Positions 1 through 7,105 are shown, numbered from the stretch's first letter. The stretch: 11,304 nucleotides of DNA from Spirochaetota bacterium (GCA_009908925.1 JAAAOH010000049.1:1-11304), one strand, 5' to 3'. Numbers and translations are program-made. The notes: generated by a model not told the origin, from the sequence alone.

Positions 1-2012
1 CTGTCGCCGATGCCGTCCACTATCCGCTTGTGCACCTTGAGCACCGCCGGATGATAGTCGCGATAGAGGTCGCTGAGATGCTCGTTGGTCCGATCCACGG
101 CGAGCAGGTACATGACCAGGTCGTTGCTGCCGATGGAGAGGAAATCGCTGGTTGCCGCTATGTCCTCGATGGCCTCCACGGCCGATGGCAGCTCCACCAT
201 CGCACCGATCTTCGGGGAGGCGTTGTGGCGGATACTTTCCCGGGACAGGTCGGCAATGCAGCGCTCCACCTCCTCTCGTCCCATCTCGATCTCGTCCACC
301 GAGGAGACCATGGGGAACATGATGTGGAGATCAGCATCGTGGCCGGCGCGGAGCATGGCTCGAATCTGGTCCCGGAAGAGATTGCGGTTGGCGAGGGAGA
401 AGCGAATACCCCGCACACCAAGGAAGGGGTTCTCCTCCTGCGGCGAGGAGCCGTCGACGAGTTTATCTCCGCCGATGTCGGCGGTCCGCAACACTACCTC
501 CCGGTCGGGCATCTGCTGCACGATCTTGCGGTAGATCTGATACTGCTCCTCCTCGGAGGGGAAATCGTTTCGAATGATAAAGGGAAACTCGCTCCGGTAG
601 AGGCCGATGCCGTCGGCGGCGTGCTCACGTGCCGTTGCCGCATCTCGCATAATGTTGACGTTGGCCATCACGTAAATTCGTACGCCGCACTTCGTCTGCA
701 GCGGCGCGGTTCCCTCTGCAGCCGCCGCCTTGCGGTGCTTCTCTGCAAGCACCTCCTGGCTCGGGGCGATGTGGAGTACGCCACGGTCCGCGTCCAGGTA
801 GAGAAGCGTGCCGGCGTGTACCGAGAGTATGGCCGGATCCCCGGTTATGAGCACCGGCAGTCCGAGCGACTGAGCGAGGATGGCGATATGCGCGGTAACT
901 CCCTTCCCGAGGAACACGACACCCTCGACAGCCTGGGCTGCGAGCATCATGAGCTCCGAGGGAAAAATGTTTCGGGCGATGACGATCTGGCCGTTGTAGT
1001 CGGCCGGCTCGCCGTCGCGGTGGTCGAGATTGGCAAGAATGCGGTGCCCGAGGTCCTGCACGTCCTGCACCTTCTCGCCGAAGCGGGCCTCCTCCATGGA
1101 GGAGAAAACCTCCACGTAGTGGTTTACCGTGTCGATAACCGCCCGCCGTGGTGATCGGCCCTCGGCGACGGAGGAGCGCATGCGGCCGGAGAAGTGCTCG
1201 TCGTGAAGCATAAGGAGGTGAGACGTGAAGATCACCGACGCGAGCTCCGAAAGCCGATCTTCGGCATCGTGCTTCAGCTGTTCGAGCTGCCTCTCGCTCG
1301 CAGCGAGGGCGGCGTCCAGACGGGAACCTGCCTCCTCCCGGCTTTCTTCCGGCGGAGCCTCGGCGCCACCGGTTTCGGGCTCGTCGGGGCTCCAGACCTG
1401 ATCGAGCAGGACCGCGCGGCCGAGCGCCGCGCCCGGGGCGGCAATTCGCCCGTAGACGAGCGAGGCCTCCGTCTCCTCCTGCTCGGCCGCCGGAGCCGGC
1501 TGGCGCTCCTCGGGGAGCTCGGTAAACGCCGTCACACTGTCGACGGTGGAAGCGAGATGGGAGCCAATGCTACGCAAACCGCGCGCGAGGTCCGCGGTGA
1601 AGAACCTCTGTCTGCTGTGCTGCATGATGAGCACACCGAGCTTGACCGTCCCGCGTTGGAGTGGCACGACCAGAAACCCGGGCAGCTCCTCCCGCGGCAG
1701 GGCCCCATCGGGGACATCATCGGTATCGCACACGGTGGTATGCCGGGAAAACGCCTCAGCGACCGCCCCCCTGGTCGGCGGCAGCCTCGCCGGAACGGAA
1801 TCGCCGGGCACTGATCCTCTCGCGGCATGCAGCCTGAGCTCCCGCCCGCGCTCATGAAAGAGATATGCTGCCACAAGGTCCGCGCCCACGCGCTCGCCGA
1901 GCAGATCAACCAGCCCCTGAAGTGATTCGTCGAGATCGAACACTCGCTCGAAGAGCTCCCAGAGGTCGGTCAGCAGTGCGCGAAGTCTCTCTTCATCCAT
2001 GATGTCCGCCAT
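1..2012 (-). CDS. ptsP: PEP-protein phosphotransferase with N-terminal GAF domain (PtsP, enzyme I-Ntr), partial at left edge
   Basis: Enzyme I of the nitrogen-type phosphotransferase system: takes phosphate from phosphoenolpyruvate onto a histidine and passes it to an HPr/NPr-type carrier in the cytosol. About 670 residues are visible and the frame is open to the left edge, so the C-terminus, including the usual active-site cysteine, lies outside. Visible order: GAF sensor domain (about 15-165), an acidic Pro/Glu linker (about 166-185), PEP-utilising N domain (about 187-310), the mobile phosphohistidine domain with VTAHIAILAQ and the expected catalytic His at 375, then the PEP-binding barrel with LYRSEFPF, GGDK, GVRGIRFSL, MVELPSAV and LSIGSNDLVMY. 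The His motif is slightly off consensus (TAH for TSH, AQ for AR). The GAF domain separates PtsP from sugar-PTS PtsI. The ATG at 2012 overlaps panE by 20 nt; an in-frame ATG at 2000, behind a weak GGCGGA, is an equally possible start. Likely cotranscribed with panE. Confidence 0.93.
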   Translation of the reverse strand, partial: MADIMDEERLRALLTDLWELFERVFDLDESLQGLVDLLGERVGADLVAAYLFHERGRELRLHAARGSVPGDSVPARLPPTRGAVAEAFSRHTTVCDTDDVPDGALPREELPGFLVVPLQRGTVKLGVLIMQHSRQRFFTADLARGLRSIGSHLASTVDSVTAFTELPEERQPAPAAEQEETEASLVYGRIAAPGAALGRAVLLDQVWSPDEPETGGAEAPPEESREEAGSRLDAALAASERQLEQLKHDAEDRLSELASVIFTSHLLMLHDEHFSGRMRSSVAEGRSPRRAVIDTVNHYVEVFSSMEEARFGEKVQDVQDLGHRILANLDHRDGEPADYNGQIVIARNIFPSELMMLAAQAVEGVVFLGKGVTAHIAILAQSLGLPVLITGDPAILSVHAGTLLYLDADRGVLHIAPSQEVLAEKHRKAAAAEGTAPLQTKCGVRIYVMANVNIMRDAATAREHAADGIGLYRSEFPFIIRNDFPSEEEQYQIYRKIVQQMPDREVVLRTADIGGDKLVDGSSPQEENPFLGVRGIRFSLANRNLFRDQIRAMLRAGHDADLHIMFPMVSSVDEIEMGREEVERCIADLSRESIRHNASPKIGAMVELPSAVEAIEDIAATSDFLSIGSNDLVMYLLAVDRTNEHLSDLYRDYHPAVLKVHKRIVDGIGD

Positions 2013-2946
2013 CAGACGAGGATACTGCGCCGGAGCGCGCCTCGTATACTTTGATCATGTGGAAGAGCGCCTCGTTGCAGTGAGCCTCGATGCCGTGGCG
2101 CGCCGCGCGCTCGGTGAGCTGCCCGGCGAGCATCTCCACCTCGGTCTTCCGGCCGGCCTCGATGTCCTGCAGCATGGAGGTCTTGCCCTCCGGCGCGAGA
2201 CGCTGGAGCACGTCGTGCCAGCGGGTGATATCGGCCTCGCTGAGATCGATGCCTTCGGCCCGGGCCACGGCAACGCACTCGTTCATCGCCCTGTCGGTGA
2301 GAGCCCGGGCGTGCTCGTTCTCCTGGAACTCGCGGTAGGGCGCGCCGAGCACGGCGGAGACCTGGTTCATGCCGATGTTGATCATGAACTTCCACCACAA
2401 CATCCGCAGCATGTTCTCGGGCACTTCCACCGAGATACCTGCGCCGGCCAGCACGTCCCGCACGGCCGCGACCTCCGCATCGACCACGGTGTTCTCCGCG
2501 CGGCCGAGGTAGATGGTACCGTTGGAGGACACCGTTATCTCATTCCCCATCCGCACCGCGTCAATGGCGAGAGCCATGCCGTAGAGAACGTGGTCCCAGC
2601 CGATACGCGCTGCAATGATTTCCTCGCTGTCGATCCCGTTCAGGATGGACAGCACGATGGTATCGGGGCGCCGTATCCCCTCTATGAGCTCCATGGTGGC
2701 GGAAAGATGATGGTACTTCACTGCCACGATGATGAGGTCGGGCTGCACCTCGAGGGTCTGCGGGCTTGCAGCGGGAACGGCGTGGGAGACGCCGTTTATG
2801 ATGACTCCCGAGCGGGCGAGCCGCTCGGCCCGCTCGCTGTCTGCGACGAAGCGCACCCGACCCGGGTAGGCGGCGTACAGCAGGCTTCCGTAGACCGCGC
2901 CGATTGCACCCGCGCCGATCACGGCTATTTCTCGAATCTCTTGCAT
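1993..2946 (-). CDS. panE: ketopantoate reductase family protein (2-dehydropantoate 2-reductase, PanE/ApbA)
   Basis: Predicted NADPH-dependent cytosolic reductase converting 2-dehydropantoate to pantoate in pantothenate/CoA synthesis. At 317 residues it has normal family length. The N-terminal Rossmann fold shows IGAGAIG (10-16), then VAVK with Lys77 and an NG at 103-104. The C-terminal helical domain has LWWKFMINIGMN (183-194), giving Lys186, Asn190 and Asn194, which match the catalytic Lys and Asn residues of the E. coli enzyme, followed by KTSMLQDIEAGRKTEVE with the family Glu. A clear CAGGAG ribosome site lies 8 nt before the ATG. The gene begins 39 nt after the small MshEN-like gene and its stop overlaps the ptsP start, so it is probably mid-operon. 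No other pantothenate gene is present. Relatives in this family reduce other 2-ketoacids, so the family call is firm and the exact substrate less so. Confidence 0.88.
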   Translation of the reverse strand: MQEIREIAVIGAGAIGAVYGSLLYAAYPGRVRFVADSERAERLARSGVIINGVSHAVPAASPQTLEVQPDLIIVAVKYHHLSATMELIEGIRRPDTIVLSILNGIDSEEIIAARIGWDHVLYGMALAIDAVRMGNEITVSSNGTIYLGRAENTVVDAEVAAVRDVLAGAGISVEVPENMLRMLWWKFMINIGMNQVSAVLGAPYREFQENEHARALTDRAMNECVAVARAEGIDLSEADITRWHDVLQRLAPEGKTSMLQDIEAGRKTEVEMLAGQLTERAARHGIEAHCNEALFHMIKVYEARSGAVSSSDGGHHG

Positions 2947-2954
2947 TGATGTTA

Positions 2955-2960
2955 CTCCTG
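2955..2960 (-). promoter_or_regulatory. ribosome binding site of panE
   Basis: CAGGAG on the minus strand, 8 nt before the panE ATG at 2946. It supports this start over the other in-frame candidates. Confidence 0.7.
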
Positions 2961-2985
2961 TCAGATTTAAAGCGGACCCGATGTT

Positions 2986-3186
2986 TCAGCCGGCCCGGTG
3001 AGAAGAGAGGAAGCGGTCGATGAGCTCCTCGCGTATGTAGCCGAGCTCCACGGCAACCTGCCCGAACTTCCTCTCCGGGCTTTCCCGCTGTACGGCGAGA
3101 ACGTGTTCGACCTGCTCGTTCGTCAACGCGCCCATGCGGCGCAGAAACTCGCCGATCCGCTCGATCGAAGTGTCGCCGCTGCTCAC
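2986..3186 (-). CDS. small MshEN/GspE-N-like domain protein, 66 aa, coupled to the response regulator
   Basis: A 66-residue soluble protein with no signal peptide or membrane segment. Its sequence (IGEFLRRMGALTNEQVEHVLAVQ, then FGQVAVELGYIREELIDRFL) has two short helical repeats of the pattern 'IG-x-L-x-x-x-G-x-(I/L)-T-x-x-Q'. This resembles the N-terminal domain of type II secretion and pilus ATPases (GspE-N/MshEN), a fold that in some proteins binds cyclic di-GMP. The start chosen is GTG at 3186: its first bases overlap the TGA of the upstream response regulator by 4 nt, and GGAGG sits 6 nt before it. A longer reading from an ATG at 3294 would lie inside the regulator gene in another frame with no homology, so it was rejected. 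The gene is probably made in fixed ratio with the regulator and may be its partner; function is unknown. Confidence 0.72.
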   Translation of the reverse strand: MSSGDTSIERIGEFLRRMGALTNEQVEHVLAVQRESPERKFGQVAVELGYIREELIDRFLSSHRAG

Positions 3187-3884
3187 CGTTGTCCTCCCGA
3201 TGACTCCGCCTCGAGGATACCGCGCTCGCGCGCGAAGTCCTCGAGCTCCTCCTGGCTGGAGAGTCCGAGCTTCTCGAAGATGGCCGACCGCCATGAACCG
3301 ACCCGCACGGTCGGCTGTCCCAGTGTTTCGGCGACGTCCTCTACGGCGCGGCTGCCCGCGAGCATGCGCAGCACCGTCTGCTCGGTCGCGCTGAGCCGTT
3401 CGCCGAGGCCATCATCGGCGCCGGGCGATCTGGCGGCCGCCGGAACAGGGGCGACGGTGCTCCCGGGGATGCTGTCGATGACATCCTGCGCCACATCGTC
3501 CACGAAGCGTTCTCCGAGGTACACCGTCCGAATACCCTGCACGAGGGTGCGTGAGGCGGACTGCTTGGCGATGTAGCCGTGGGCACCCATCTCAAAGGCT
3601 CGAATCACGTGATTACTGTCGGCGTGCATGCTCAGCACGAGAATACTCGTCTCCGGAGACACATCGAGGATCTGCGGCAGGGCGCTGAGGCCGTTGACAT
3701 CGGGAAGCGAGATGTCGAGGAGGACGATGTCGGGACGATACTCGCGTGCGAGACGGAATGCCTCCGCCGCAGTACCCGCCTCCGCCACGACGCGCATGTC
3801 CTCTGCTCCGGATAGGATCAAGGTGATTCCCTCACGAAACATCGGGTGATCGTCGGCTATCAGAACGCGAATATCATCGCCCAT
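3183..3884 (-). CDS. NarL/FixJ-family response regulator
   Basis: Two-component response regulator of 233 residues, presumed cytosolic transcription factor. The receiver domain (5-120) has the acidic pair Asp11-Asp12, phosphoacceptor Asp57 in LLDISLPDVNG, Ser85 and Lys107, so phosphorylation should work. A Pro/Ala-rich linker (about 140-163) leads to a LuxR-type helix-turn-helix (LSATEQTVLRMLAG through IFEKLGLSSQEELEDFA, about 168-225). The recognition part is unusual: where LuxR proteins have TVENHR it reads RVGSWRS, so DNA specificity or even binding may differ. The ATG at 3884 gives the standard receiver N-terminus; an ATG at 3989 would add about 35 residues without homology. No Shine-Dalgarno sequence precedes 3884, but a TATAAT box lies 13 nt upstream. 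No histidine kinase is in the window. The 3' end overlaps the small MshEN-like gene by 4 nt. Confidence 0.9.
   Translation of the reverse strand: MGDDIRVLIADDHPMFREGITLILSGAEDMRVVAEAGTAAEAFRLAREYRPDIVLLDISLPDVNGLSALPQILDVSPETSILVLSMHADSNHVIRAFEMGAHGYIAKQSASRTLVQGIRTVYLGERFVDDVAQDVIDSIPGSTVAPVPAAARSPGADDGLGERLSATEQTVLRMLAGSRAVEDVAETLGQPTVRVGSWRSAIFEKLGLSSQEELEDFARERGILEAESSGGQR
3193..3197 (-). promoter_or_regulatory. ribosome binding site deciding the GTG start of the small protein
   Basis: GGAGG on the minus strand, 6 nt before the GTG at 3186 and inside the last codons of the response regulator. It is the main reason for the 66-residue reading. Confidence 0.65.
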
Positions 3885-4049
3885 ATCTGGTGGCGATATT
3901 ATACTGCAGGTCCGCGGTCTCGGAAAGTGGAACCATGGTTCCCGTGTCGACTTCGGGCAGCCGGCCCCGCGGCCGACGGCATCTGCCATGCCGGGCTTGC
4001 AATTCTCATGTGCCTGTGCTACTCAAATGCGTAAGCGAGTCCACAAACT
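3885..4049. promoter_or_regulatory. divergent promoter gap between the regulator operon and pyrBI
   Basis: 165 bp with no gene of its own. It holds the minus-strand TATAAT at 3898-3903, an overlapping plus-strand TATACT (3900-3905) with no good -35, a perfect 6-bp inverted repeat CGGCAT/ATGCCG with a 5-nt loop at 3977-3993, and directly after it TTGCAA (3997-4002), the best plus-strand -35 candidate for pyrBI. The matching -10 around 4020-4025 (TACTCA) is weak. No long leader, leader peptide or attenuator was found before pyrBI. Confidence 0.4.
3898..3903 (-). promoter_or_regulatory. TATAAT -10 box for the regulator operon
   Basis: A perfect TATAAT on the minus strand, 13 nt before the response regulator ATG, would place the transcript start only about 5-7 nt before the start codon, giving a nearly leaderless mRNA. 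The -35 candidate around 3921-3926 (TTTCCG) is poor, so this is a prediction from the -10 alone. Confidence 0.45.
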
Positions 4050-5555
4050 ATGGCAGTCGATCTGACCAACCGGGACGTCATCTCCATTACCGACTTCTCG
4101 CGCGAGGAGATTCTCCACCTCTGCCGAGTCGGCGCGATGATGTACGAGAAGGAGAAAGCGGGTGAGCGGCACGCGTTTTCTTCGGTGCTCGTCGGCCGCA
4201 GTCTCGCCTCGATGTTCTACGAGCCGTCCACCCGAACGCGAACCAGTTTCCACACCGGCATCCGGGAGCTCGGAGGTCTCAGTGACGGCTTCTCAGGCGC
4301 CGAGGGCACCTCCGTCATGAAGAAGGAGACTATCCGCGACACTATCACCATGATGGGCGCGAACCACTTCGACGTTGCGGTGATGCGCCATCCCCTCGAC
4401 GGCTCGCTTCAATGGGCCGCCGACGTCGCCCGCATCCCGGTCATAAACGGGGGCGATGGGAAGAACGAGCACCCGACACAGGCGCTGCTCGACCTGCTCA
4501 CGCTCTACGTTCTCAACGACGGCACCCTCGATGGGCTCTCCATAGGCTTCGGCGGCGACCTCTCCCACGGGCGCACCATTCGCTCGCTGAGCCTCGCGCT
4601 CTCCCATTTCGAAAACATCACCATTCGCTGGGCCGCCGAGGATTTTCTCGGAATGCCGCCGGACCTCGTGGATCTCCTCCGGGCACGCGGGGTCACGGTA
4701 TCCCGCGAGGATACCGTGCGCGACGTTATGGCCGGCGTCAGCTACTACTATATGACCCGGCCACAGCTCGAGCGCATGCCGGGGGTTTCCGACCGCGAAG
4801 TCTCAGAAATGATGGGCAGGTATCGCATCGACCTCGAGAAGGTCGAGGGCTTCGACGTCAAGGTACTGCATCCGCTTCCGGTCAACAGCGAAGTCGCGGA
4901 GATCGACTATCGCGTATATTTTCACGCCGCCCAGGCGTTCTTCCGGCAGGCGGAGTTCGGCATTTTCCTGCGCAAGGCCCTCCTCTACGAGATCCTGAAC
5001 CATGACGGATACATCCGCTACGAGGGCGAGCTGCTGCCCGAGCTCGAGTTCGGCAACAACCGCCTGTCGCGCACGATCGCGGGCAAGACCGAAGAGCGGA
5101 TGTTCATCGACCGCATCCACACCGGGACGGTGGTGGATCACCTCCTGCCCGGCAGCCGCAAGGCGGTGGACGAGGCCCTCTCGCTCGAGAATCGCGGGTA
5201 CACCTGCATCACCGCGAGTATCAAGGAGAAGCGCAATCCCTTTCTCAAGACAGATCTCGACGAGCTCTCTGAACGCGACATGAAGAACATCGCGCTCATC
5301 TCCCCTGAGCCGACGATCAACTATATTCGAGACGGACATGTGTCGGAGAAGTTCGTGTACCTGCTCTGCGAGAACGAAAACTGTGTCACCCGCGTTGTTG
5401 CGGAGGATGTGCCGCCGAAGTTCTACGCCGAGGACGGGCGAATCCACTGCAGGTACTGCAGAAGCGAGCTGCACGTGCGAACCCACAAAGTCACAGACGA
5501 GGAACGCGCTCGATACATCAGTAGTCTCCCCCAACAGATCGAGGCGATGAAGTGA
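4050..5555 (+). CDS. pyrBI: aspartate carbamoyltransferase, fused catalytic and regulatory chains (PyrB-PyrI)
   Basis: Second step of UMP synthesis: carbamoyl phosphate plus L-aspartate gives N-carbamoyl-L-aspartate, in the cytosol. One 501-residue chain carries both subunits. Catalytic part (1 to about 330): carbamoyl phosphate loop STRTRTSF (60-67), KKET (91-94), RHP (113-115), GGDGKNEHPTQALLDL (134-149), GDLSHGRTIRSL, aspartate-binding MTRPQ and HPLPVN. Regulatory part (from about Met351): HTGTVVDHL, like the start of the nucleotide-binding domain of PyrI, then a zinc domain with Cys440-x4-Cys445 and Cys467-x2-Cys470, the same spacing as E. coli PyrI. All four zinc ligands are intact, so allosteric control by nucleotides is plausible. 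One oddity is Val after HPLP where most catalytic chains have Arg. No strong ribosome site precedes the ATG. The stop overlaps the next gene by 4 nt. Similar fusions are known from Thermotoga and Treponema. Confidence 0.96.
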   Translation: MAVDLTNRDVISITDFSREEILHLCRVGAMMYEKEKAGERHAFSSVLVGRSLASMFYEPSTRTRTSFHTGIRELGGLSDGFSGAEGTSVMKKETIRDTITMMGANHFDVAVMRHPLDGSLQWAADVARIPVINGGDGKNEHPTQALLDLLTLYVLNDGTLDGLSIGFGGDLSHGRTIRSLSLALSHFENITIRWAAEDFLGMPPDLVDLLRARGVTVSREDTVRDVMAGVSYYYMTRPQLERMPGVSDREVSEMMGRYRIDLEKVEGFDVKVLHPLPVNSEVAEIDYRVYFHAAQAFFRQAEFGIFLRKALLYEILNHDGYIRYEGELLPELEFGNNRLSRTIAGKTEERMFIDRIHTGTVVDHLLPGSRKAVDEALSLENRGYTCITASIKEKRNPFLKTDLDELSERDMKNIALISPEPTINYIRDGHVSEKFVYLLCENENCVTRVVAEDVPPKFYAEDGRIHCRYCRSELHVRTHKVTDEERARYISSLPQQIEAMK

Positions 5556-6643
5556 GATCCGGTTCGACCTCCGGGGTCGCCGTAGTGGCCGCCGTGGTTG
5601 CGATTCACATCACCGTAGCCCAGGTCTTCAGTCCTCCGGCAGTCATCGCAGGCGGCCGCAGCGAGGAGTTCCCCGCAACCACCCTGAAGGTCGGCTACGG
5701 CGGGCCGGCCGATGCGGGACGGAACCCCGCTCACGGCTTTGCCGAGGAGCTGCAGCGCGAAGTGGCAGAGCGCAGCGAGGGCCGGATGTCGGTGCTCCTG
5801 TTTCCCGACGATCAGCTCGGCACGCCCCGCGAGCTCCTCGGCGACGGGGTCGCGTTGACGATTGCCCCGGCAACCGTAGTCGAGGAGCTCGTTCCGGAGC
5901 TCCGAGCGGCGGCTATTCCGTTCCTCTTCTCCGATCGCGCAGCCGCCCGCCGCTTCTACCGCGAGAGCGAGTTCTTCGCTCGGGTCGAGAGCGTCCTCGA
6001 AGAGGCCATCGGCGCCCGGGTGCTCGAGGCGGTGGATGCTCCCGGGGCGGTCGGGTTCAGCAATGCCGTGCGGCCCCTTCGCTCCCCGGCCGACTTCTCG
6101 GGGCTCAGCTTCGTGCTCGGCGGTGGCCGTTACGGCGAGGTGGTGCGGGCTCTCGGTGCCGAGGTGGTCGCCGACAACGGGGACAGTCGCGAGGACGGCG
6201 GCGAAGACGGTGGCGAAGAGCGGGGCGGCAACGCGGACGGCACGGTCGGGACCGCGCCGGAGCTTCTCGCGGCCGGGATGCACACCCGCTTTGGCTACCG
6301 CAGCGAGGTCGGGCTGGCGTTTCCCGTGCAGTATCTGCTTGCGAGCCGCCCCGCGCTCGAGAGTCTGTCGGCGGATGATCGTCGCATCATCGTCGTGGCG
6401 GCAGCGGCGGCGGCGGTGCGTCACGCGGACAGGACTGACGCGCGGGCGGCAACGGTGCGAACCGCCCTCGAAGCTGCCGGTGTGGAGTTCTTCATCCCCG
6501 GTCCCATGGAGCGGGAGGAGCTGCGACGGATTGCGCAGCCGGCGTACATCGACGAGCTGGAGCGCAGCATATCACTGGAGTGGATCACCCTCGCACTTGA
6601 CGGCGCAGCGGAGACTGAACAGGCAGCGGAGTCAGACCAATGA
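5552..6643 (+). CDS. divergent DctP-type (TRAP) solute-binding protein, orphan
   Basis: Resembles periplasmic substrate-binding proteins of TRAP transporters (DctP family). Starts at GTG 5552 in a 4-nt overlap with the pyrBI stop, with GAGG 7 nt upstream. Residues 1-35 look like a signal peptide or anchor (Arg2, hydrophobic 9-25). Family-like stretches are HGFAEELQREVAERSEGRMSVLLFPDDQLG, IPFLFSDRAAARRFYR, FSNAVRPLRSPADFSGL and, near the end, ALESLSADDRRIIVVAA. Two features are odd. First, the usual '(L)K-I-R-V' strand with the carboxylate-binding Arg reads GLSFVLGGG. Second, the normal region corresponding to 'EVYxALQxGVVDGxENP' is replaced by an acidic Gly-rich stretch at 208-231. No DctQ or DctM membrane gene is nearby. 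It may have lost transport and become a sensor, or be decaying. The family call is moderate; the ligand is unknown. Confidence 0.68.
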   Translation: MRSGSTSGVAVVAAVVAIHITVAQVFSPPAVIAGGRSEEFPATTLKVGYGGPADAGRNPAHGFAEELQREVAERSEGRMSVLLFPDDQLGTPRELLGDGVALTIAPATVVEELVPELRAAAIPFLFSDRAAARRFYRESEFFARVESVLEEAIGARVLEAVDAPGAVGFSNAVRPLRSPADFSGLSFVLGGGRYGEVVRALGAEVVADNGDSREDGGEDGGEERGGNADGTVGTAPELLAAGMHTRFGYRSEVGLAFPVQYLLASRPALESLSADDRRIIVVAAAAAAVRHADRTDARAATVRTALEAAGVEFFIPGPMEREELRRIAQPAYIDELERSISLEWITLALDGAAETEQAAESDQ

Positions 6644-7089
6644 ACGGAAGTTACAGACAACCCGACGAAACCGACTGGAGCATCATCGAGCTCGTCCGCA
6701 CGGGCGTAGTCTCCAATAGCGCGATCGCCGCGAAGCTCGGCCTGTCCGAAGGGACGGTACGTCAACGCATCAAGCGGATGAAGGATACAGGCGTTCTGGC
6801 CTTTCGCGGGCTCATCGATCCTGACGTACTGACGAACCGCCAGCTCACCCTCATAGGTGCGAACGTTACCGAGTCACGGCTTCTCGACGCGAAGGCCCGG
6901 GAGATCTCCGAGCTCCCCAATGTTCTCTCGGTGTCCATCGCGTCGGGGCGCTTCGACCTCATCATCGAGGTGCTCGTGGACAGTAACCACGGCCTGGTGG
7001 ATTTTCTCACAAACGAGATCTCCGCCATCGAGGGCATCTCGAAAACCGAGAGTTTCCTTCTGCTCAAGACCTACTCGAAGTTCGTCTGA
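6640..7089 (+). CDS. Lrp/AsnC family transcriptional regulator
   Basis: A 149-residue DNA-binding regulator of the feast/famine family, normally an oligomer whose C-terminal domain senses an amino acid. N-terminal helix-turn-helix at about 10-58 (DWSIIELVRTGVVSNSAIAAKLGLSEGTVRQRIKRM); C-terminal ligand-binding ferredoxin-like domain at about 70-145 (LTLIGANV, LPNVLSVSIASGRFDLIIEVLV, FLTNEISAIEGISKTES). Its ATG overlaps the stop of the solute-binding gene by 4 nt, with GGAG 8 nt upstream, so it is probably made with pyrBI. It lies just before alanine dehydrogenase, and regulators of this family control ald in several bacteria (AldR, AdeR). The gap after it carries an inverted repeat suited to such a protein. 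Inference: it governs ald, probably in response to alanine or another amino acid. The ligand cannot be read from sequence. Confidence 0.9.
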   Translation: MNGSYRQPDETDWSIIELVRTGVVSNSAIAAKLGLSEGTVRQRIKRMKDTGVLAFRGLIDPDVLTNRQLTLIGANVTESRLLDAKAREISELPNVLSVSIASGRFDLIIEVLVDSNHGLVDFLTNEISAIEGISKTESFLLLKTYSKFV

Positions 7090-7105
7090 CCCTGGTGCGG
7101 CGATA

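Noticed and set aside
30..1154. Plus-strand open frame of 374 codons
   Set aside because: Lies antisense to ptsP, which has clear motifs on the minus strand; the translation is rich in His/Arg/Leu with no family resemblance, typical of GC-rich antisense frames.
1194..1814. Plus-strand open frame of 206 codons
   Set aside because: Antisense to the GAF and N domain of ptsP; no recognisable domain.
1999..2949. Plus-strand open frame of 316 codons almost exactly opposite panE
   Set aside because: Mirror of the panE gene; minus-strand product has the full ketopantoate reductase motif set and a good ribosome site, the plus-strand one has neither.
2961..2985. Separate promoter for panE (TTAAAT-like box in the short gap)
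   Set aside because: No acceptable -35 at the right spacing, and the gap is only 39 nt within an apparent operon.
2986..3294. Longer 102-residue reading of the small protein from an ATG at 3294
   Set aside because: The extra 36 residues are an out-of-frame copy of the response regulator C-terminus; the GTG at 3186 has GGAGG and a stop-start overlap.
3183..3989. Longer start of the response regulator at 3989
   Set aside because: The added residues match nothing in receiver domains and would read through the TATAAT promoter box; the ATG at 3884 gives the usual N-terminus.
6180..6250. Acidic Gly-rich stretch as a frameshifted segment
   Set aside because: Frame is open and family-like sequence resumes in the same frame after it, so a simple double frameshift is possible but not supported; kept as an in-frame low-complexity replacement.
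5423..6424. Minus-strand open frame of 333 codons opposite pyrBI and the binding protein
   Set aside because: Spans two real plus-strand genes, and its translation shows only charged low-complexity sequence.
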